Part shown: positions 7,616 through 10,130 of the stretch, piece by piece
How positions within the stretch are numbered: position 1 is the stretch's first letter
Layout: each line of letters starts with the position of its first letter
Source: an uncultured Clostridia bacterium
GTDB lineage: Bacteria > Bacillota > Clostridia > Christensenellales > Aristaeellaceae
DNA length: 10,130 nucleotides
Direction: 5' to 3'
Assembly: GCA_934636425.1 (NCBI GenBank)
Contig: CAKUAV010000112.1
Location: 1-10,130 of the forward strand
Program-made: the position numbers and the translations under genes
Notes under the pieces: model-generated
What the model saw: the letters and a program-made list of their open reading frames with translations, nothing else
Databases searched by the model: none
What the model was told of the DNA's origin: nothing

Positions 7616-8950
7616 ATGAAAAAATTTGCCATTCGCGCCATGGCAGCGCTGGCTGTTGTGGTCGCGCTGTGTATGTTCTTCTCGGGTACAATCCGCACCA
7701 TTACGACCGCCAAGGTGCGCTTCACCAATGCCCGTCAGGGCAAGTTTGAAATGAACACCGACCTGACCGGCAAGATCAGCTTCGGCGACACCGAGGATCT
7801 GACGCTGAACGTGCCTGCCGATCAGTCGCTGACCGTCACGCGGCTGTTCGTCAAGGCCGGCCAGCAGGTCAAGGCGGGGGACGAGCTGCTCAGCGCTTCC
7901 GTCGCCGATTACGACAAGACGCTCAAGACGCTGCAGAGCGAGTACGACACGGCGCAGGCCTCTCTGCGCGATCTCGTGCGCAAGAACGGCGAGGTTCGCC
8001 TGACGCGCAATGAAACCGCCTGGATGGACGCCTATTACGCCGCCCAGAAGGCCAGCCAGACGCTGCGCGACTGCCGCGTGGAGGTTCAGGCGCTGCTCGA
8101 GCTGGAAAAGCTGACCATACCCGAAGAGGGCGGCTATCCCGAGGGCGCGAGCGACGATCTGAAGGCGGCCATCGACGCGCAGACCGCCGCCGAGACCACC
8201 AACAAAAAGGCGAGCGACACGCTCGATTCGCTCAACCGCTACGCCATCAACGAAACCGACTGGACGTATCTGACCCAGAAAAGGGACTATGCGGACAAAA
8301 TGGCCGACTGCGAGGATCAGATGACCGCGCTGCAGCTGCTCTCCCGCGAGGTCAGCCACGTCTATGCCCAGCATGATGCGTATATCGCCGAGGTGACCGT
8401 CGAGAAGGGCGGCACGGTGGGCGCGTCGACCGTCGTGCTCAAGATGACCAAGGAAGGCGTGTCGCCGGTGATCCGCGCCGATATTTCGAACGTCAAGCAG
8501 TCGGTTGCGGCCGGTTCGGTCGTGACGATCAACACCGATCGCTATGGCCGGCTTGAAACCGCCGTGGTGAACACCGGCGTGTCCGCAGACGGCACGCGCT
8601 ATGCCGACGTGGCCGTCACTCAGGACATCATCGACTCCAACGGCAGCGTCACCAATATGATGCAGCGCGACCTCACCGTCCGACTGACCACCCGCGCGCA
8701 GGAAGCCACTTTCCTGATTCCCGCCGCAGCCGTGCGCGGCAGCGGCAACGACCGCTATGTCTATGTGGCGCAGTCGGTCAGCTCGACATTCGGCGGCACG
8801 CAGCTCAAGGTGGTCAAGCAGACGCTGACCGTGCTCAACGAATCCTCGTCCATCGTATCGGTCAGCGAGGATCTGTCGCGCAGCTCGATCATTTACATGG
8901 AGGATCGCGCCATCAACGAGGGCGATACCGTCATGGAGTACGGCAGCTAA
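7616..8950 (+). CDS. Membrane-anchored efflux adaptor (HlyD/RND membrane-fusion type) with coiled-coil hairpin
   Basis: This 444-residue protein has a basic N-terminus and one hydrophobic segment (about 5-25, AALAVVVALCMFFSG) with no clear cut site, so it is probably anchored. A half-lipoyl motif follows (about 55-97: VPADQSLTVTRLFVKAGQQV, KAGDELLSAS). Next is a charged, Ala/Leu/Glu/Gln-rich region with heptad-like spacing (about 98-250) that should form the coiled-coil hairpin. The second half-lipoyl motif is AYIAEVTVEKGGTVG from 255. A beta-barrel segment (SPVIRADISNVKQSVAAGSV, then INTDRYGRLETAVV) and a membrane-proximal part with FLIPAAAVRGSGNDRYVYV near 365-385 follow. This is the classical adaptor order and differs from the coiled-coil-free adaptor at 2037-3203. 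It precedes the MacB-like permease by 13 bases, as YknX-type adaptors accompany YknZ-type permeases in Bacillus, so those two are the likeliest partners. The substrate is unknown. Binding site: AGGGG at 7602-7606. Confidence 0.87.
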   Translation: MKKFAIRAMAALAVVVALCMFFSGTIRTITTAKVRFTNARQGKFEMNTDLTGKISFGDTEDLTLNVPADQSLTVTRLFVKAGQQVKAGDELLSASVADYDKTLKTLQSEYDTAQASLRDLVRKNGEVRLTRNETAWMDAYYAAQKASQTLRDCRVEVQALLELEKLTIPEEGGYPEGASDDLKAAIDAQTAAETTNKKASDTLDSLNRYAINETDWTYLTQKRDYADKMADCEDQMTALQLLSREVSHVYAQHDAYIAEVTVEKGGTVGASTVVLKMTKEGVSPVIRADISNVKQSVAAGSVVTINTDRYGRLETAVVNTGVSADGTRYADVAVTQDIIDSNGSVTNMMQRDLTVRLTTRAQEATFLIPAAAVRGSGNDRYVYVAQSVSSTFGGTQLKVVKQTLTVLNESSSIVSVSEDLSRSSIIYMEDRAINEGDTVMEYGS

Positions 8951-8955
8951 AGGAG
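8950..8955 (+). promoter_or_regulatory. Ribosome binding site AAGGAG that selects the ATG at 8964
   Basis: AAGGAG overlaps the stop codon of the adaptor gene. It is only 2 bases from the ATG at 8958 and 8 bases from the in-frame ATG at 8964. The second ATG is therefore the more plausible start, and the stop-overlapping site suggests coupled translation. Confidence 0.65.
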
Positions 8956-8963
8956 CAATGAAG

Positions 8964-10085
8964 ATGAAGAAAGCGATTCATTTTCTGCTTCCGCTCGGAC
9001 TCGTGCTGATCGTGTGCGCGCTGGTCGGGCTCTACAGCGGCCCCAATCTGATGCAGTACGCGTTTCTGCCGGCGGGCACGCTGACCGACCTGCAGGAGAG
9101 CATGGAAAATGTGCGCAGCGAGCTGTCCGATTACACATTGAGCGTTCACGCCGTTCGGAACGGCGCGTCGGTCAGCACGGCGGACGGCGGCAAATCGCAG
9201 AGCGACGTCGTGCTCTATATGGAGGGCGCGCGCTATAACGAATGCTATCCGCAGCGCGTCGTCTCGGGGCGGCCGCTGACATACGCCGACATAGCCGATC
9301 GGGAGCATTCCATTGTGCTGGATGAAAAGCTGGCCTTCAAGCTCTTTGGCGACAAGGATCCGCTGGAGGGCCGCGTGAGCATCGACGACAAGACGTATAC
9401 GGTCGTGGGCACGGTGAAGCACACGCGCCGCATCGGCGAAATCGGCGCCTATGCGGCATGGATTCCGCTGTCCTGCGCCGATGATAAAACCGCCTGCGAC
9501 GTGGCCGTGCTGACGGCTGTGGCAAACGGCGGAAGCGACATGAGCGTGCTGTTTAACAGTACGGCGCAGTCGAATCTGGGCAGCGGCACACTGTACAATC
9601 TGGCCAAGGAACGGATGCGCGCGACCATGGCGCTGCGCGTGATTGCGATGGTGGTCATCATACGCCTGCTGGCCATATGGGTGCGGCTGATCATGAAGCT
9701 GGGCGCGCGCTGGCTGAACGATTTCCGCACGCGTCTGAAGGAAAGATACATGACGACGCTGATCGGCTTTGCGGCCGCGCGCGTGCTGGCCATGCTGGCG
9801 ATCGTCGCGGCCACGCTGGCGGCCTGCTGGGGGCTTATGACGTTCTTCATCCAGCCGGTGAAGGTGTTTACCGAATGGGTGCCCGAGGTCATCGTGTCGT
9901 TTTCCTCGATTCAGGGGCGCTTCTGGGAGCTGTGCGCCGAGGCGGCCAGACCGGTCTCCTGTATGACGGCCGACATGGCCGAGCTGAGGTTCTTTGCGGC
10001 GTTCCTGCGCTGGGGCGTGATATTCGCGCTGATCGGCCTGGCCATGACGCTGATCACCCGCATGCTCCGCGCAAGGCGTTCATAA
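8964..10085 (+). CDS. MacB/FtsX-like ABC exporter permease with extracytoplasmic core domain
   Basis: This is a 373-residue membrane protein (375 if begun at ATG 8958). The first helix is at residues 3-22. An extracytoplasmic region of about 190 residues follows. Its segment from 103 (RPLTYADIADREHSIVLDEK, LAFKLFGDKDPLEGRVSI, TYTVVGTVKHTRRIGE) is a good match to the MacB periplasmic-core pattern 'G+.ft..D......vvl.e..A.klFg..dPlGk.i.i....y.VvGV'. Three more helices follow (about 222-245, 263-290, 343-367), with a basic cytoplasmic loop between the first two. This fits the one-plus-three FtsX topology, although the C-terminal sequence is divergent. MacB-class permeases use ATP hydrolysis to drive extracytoplasmic movement or export together with an adaptor; the gene just upstream encodes one. 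No ATP-binding domain is fused or adjacent within the window. It is the last gene before a probable terminator. The family call rests mainly on the core domain. Confidence 0.82.
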   Translation: MKKAIHFLLPLGLVLIVCALVGLYSGPNLMQYAFLPAGTLTDLQESMENVRSELSDYTLSVHAVRNGASVSTADGGKSQSDVVLYMEGARYNECYPQRVVSGRPLTYADIADREHSIVLDEKLAFKLFGDKDPLEGRVSIDDKTYTVVGTVKHTRRIGEIGAYAAWIPLSCADDKTACDVAVLTAVANGGSDMSVLFNSTAQSNLGSGTLYNLAKERMRATMALRVIAMVVIIRLLAIWVRLIMKLGARWLNDFRTRLKERYMTTLIGFAAARVLAMLAIVAATLAACWGLMTFFIQPVKVFTEWVPEVIVSFSSIQGRFWELCAEAARPVSCMTADMAELRFFAAFLRWGVIFALIGLAMTLITRMLRARRS

Positions 10086-10095
10086 GACGCATCAA

Positions 10096-10130
10096 TCCCG
10101 CCCTGCCGTTCATCGAGCGGCAAAGCGGGA
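10096..10130 (+). terminator. Probable intrinsic terminator hairpin, cut by window end
   Basis: TCCCGC (10096-10101) pairs with GCGGGA (10125-10130), and TGCCG (10104-10108) pairs with CGGCA (10118-10122). They are separated by a 2x2 internal loop, with a 9-base apical loop. It starts 11 bases after the stop codon of the last gene. A T-run, if present, would lie beyond the last base, so the call is provisional. It would close the gene cluster. Confidence 0.6.

Noticed and set aside
6848..8374. 508-residue minus-strand open frame spanning the second permease and adaptor
   Set aside because: It crosses two well-supported plus-strand genes and their junction. Its translation is rich in Arg, Gln and His with no recognisable domain.

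Overview
The window looks like chromosomal DNA of a GC-rich Clostridia-type Firmicute, probably an uncultured gut lineage. This is an inference from three things: strong AAGGAGG/GGAGG ribosome binding sites, secreted proteins with Pro/Thr/Ser linkers, and a Firmicute-style sugar-type ABC importer without its own ATPase. All credible genes lie on the plus strand and are tightly packed. I see no RNA genes, CRISPR arrays, insertion sequences or plasmid functions.

Layout: (1) 1-2031, the 3' part of a gene for a large acidic secreted protein with two repeat linkers, two Ig-like modules and a C-terminal region I do not recognise. (2) 2037-3203, a secreted adaptor (HlyD/RND-type membrane fusion protein) with duplicated lipoyl-type modules. 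(3) 3236-5596, an unusually long solute-binding protein whose binding fold follows a ~320-residue beta-rich N-terminal region. (4) 5597-5872, a 276-base gap with a perfect 11-bp hairpin. (5) 5873-6727 and 6743-7603, a pair of importer permeases with EAA loops (MalF/MalG class). (6) 7616-8950, a second, membrane-anchored adaptor with a coiled-coil hairpin. (7) 8964-10085, a membrane protein with a MacB-type extracytoplasmic core and FtsX-like topology. (8) 10096-10130, a hairpin that is probably a terminator, cut by the window end.

Spacing of 5 to 32 bases between most genes suggests one or two transcripts, split or attenuated by the gap after the solute-binding gene. An importer (binding protein plus two permeases) is interleaved with exporter-type parts (two adaptors and one MacB-like permease). 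No ATP-binding subunit for either system lies in the window. The importer may use a shared ATPase encoded elsewhere, as the MsmX type does in other Firmicutes. The ATPase for the MacB-like permease could lie just outside the window. The substrate cannot be read from the sequence. The co-localisation of these parts and the two-part binding protein are the most unusual aspects of the locus.
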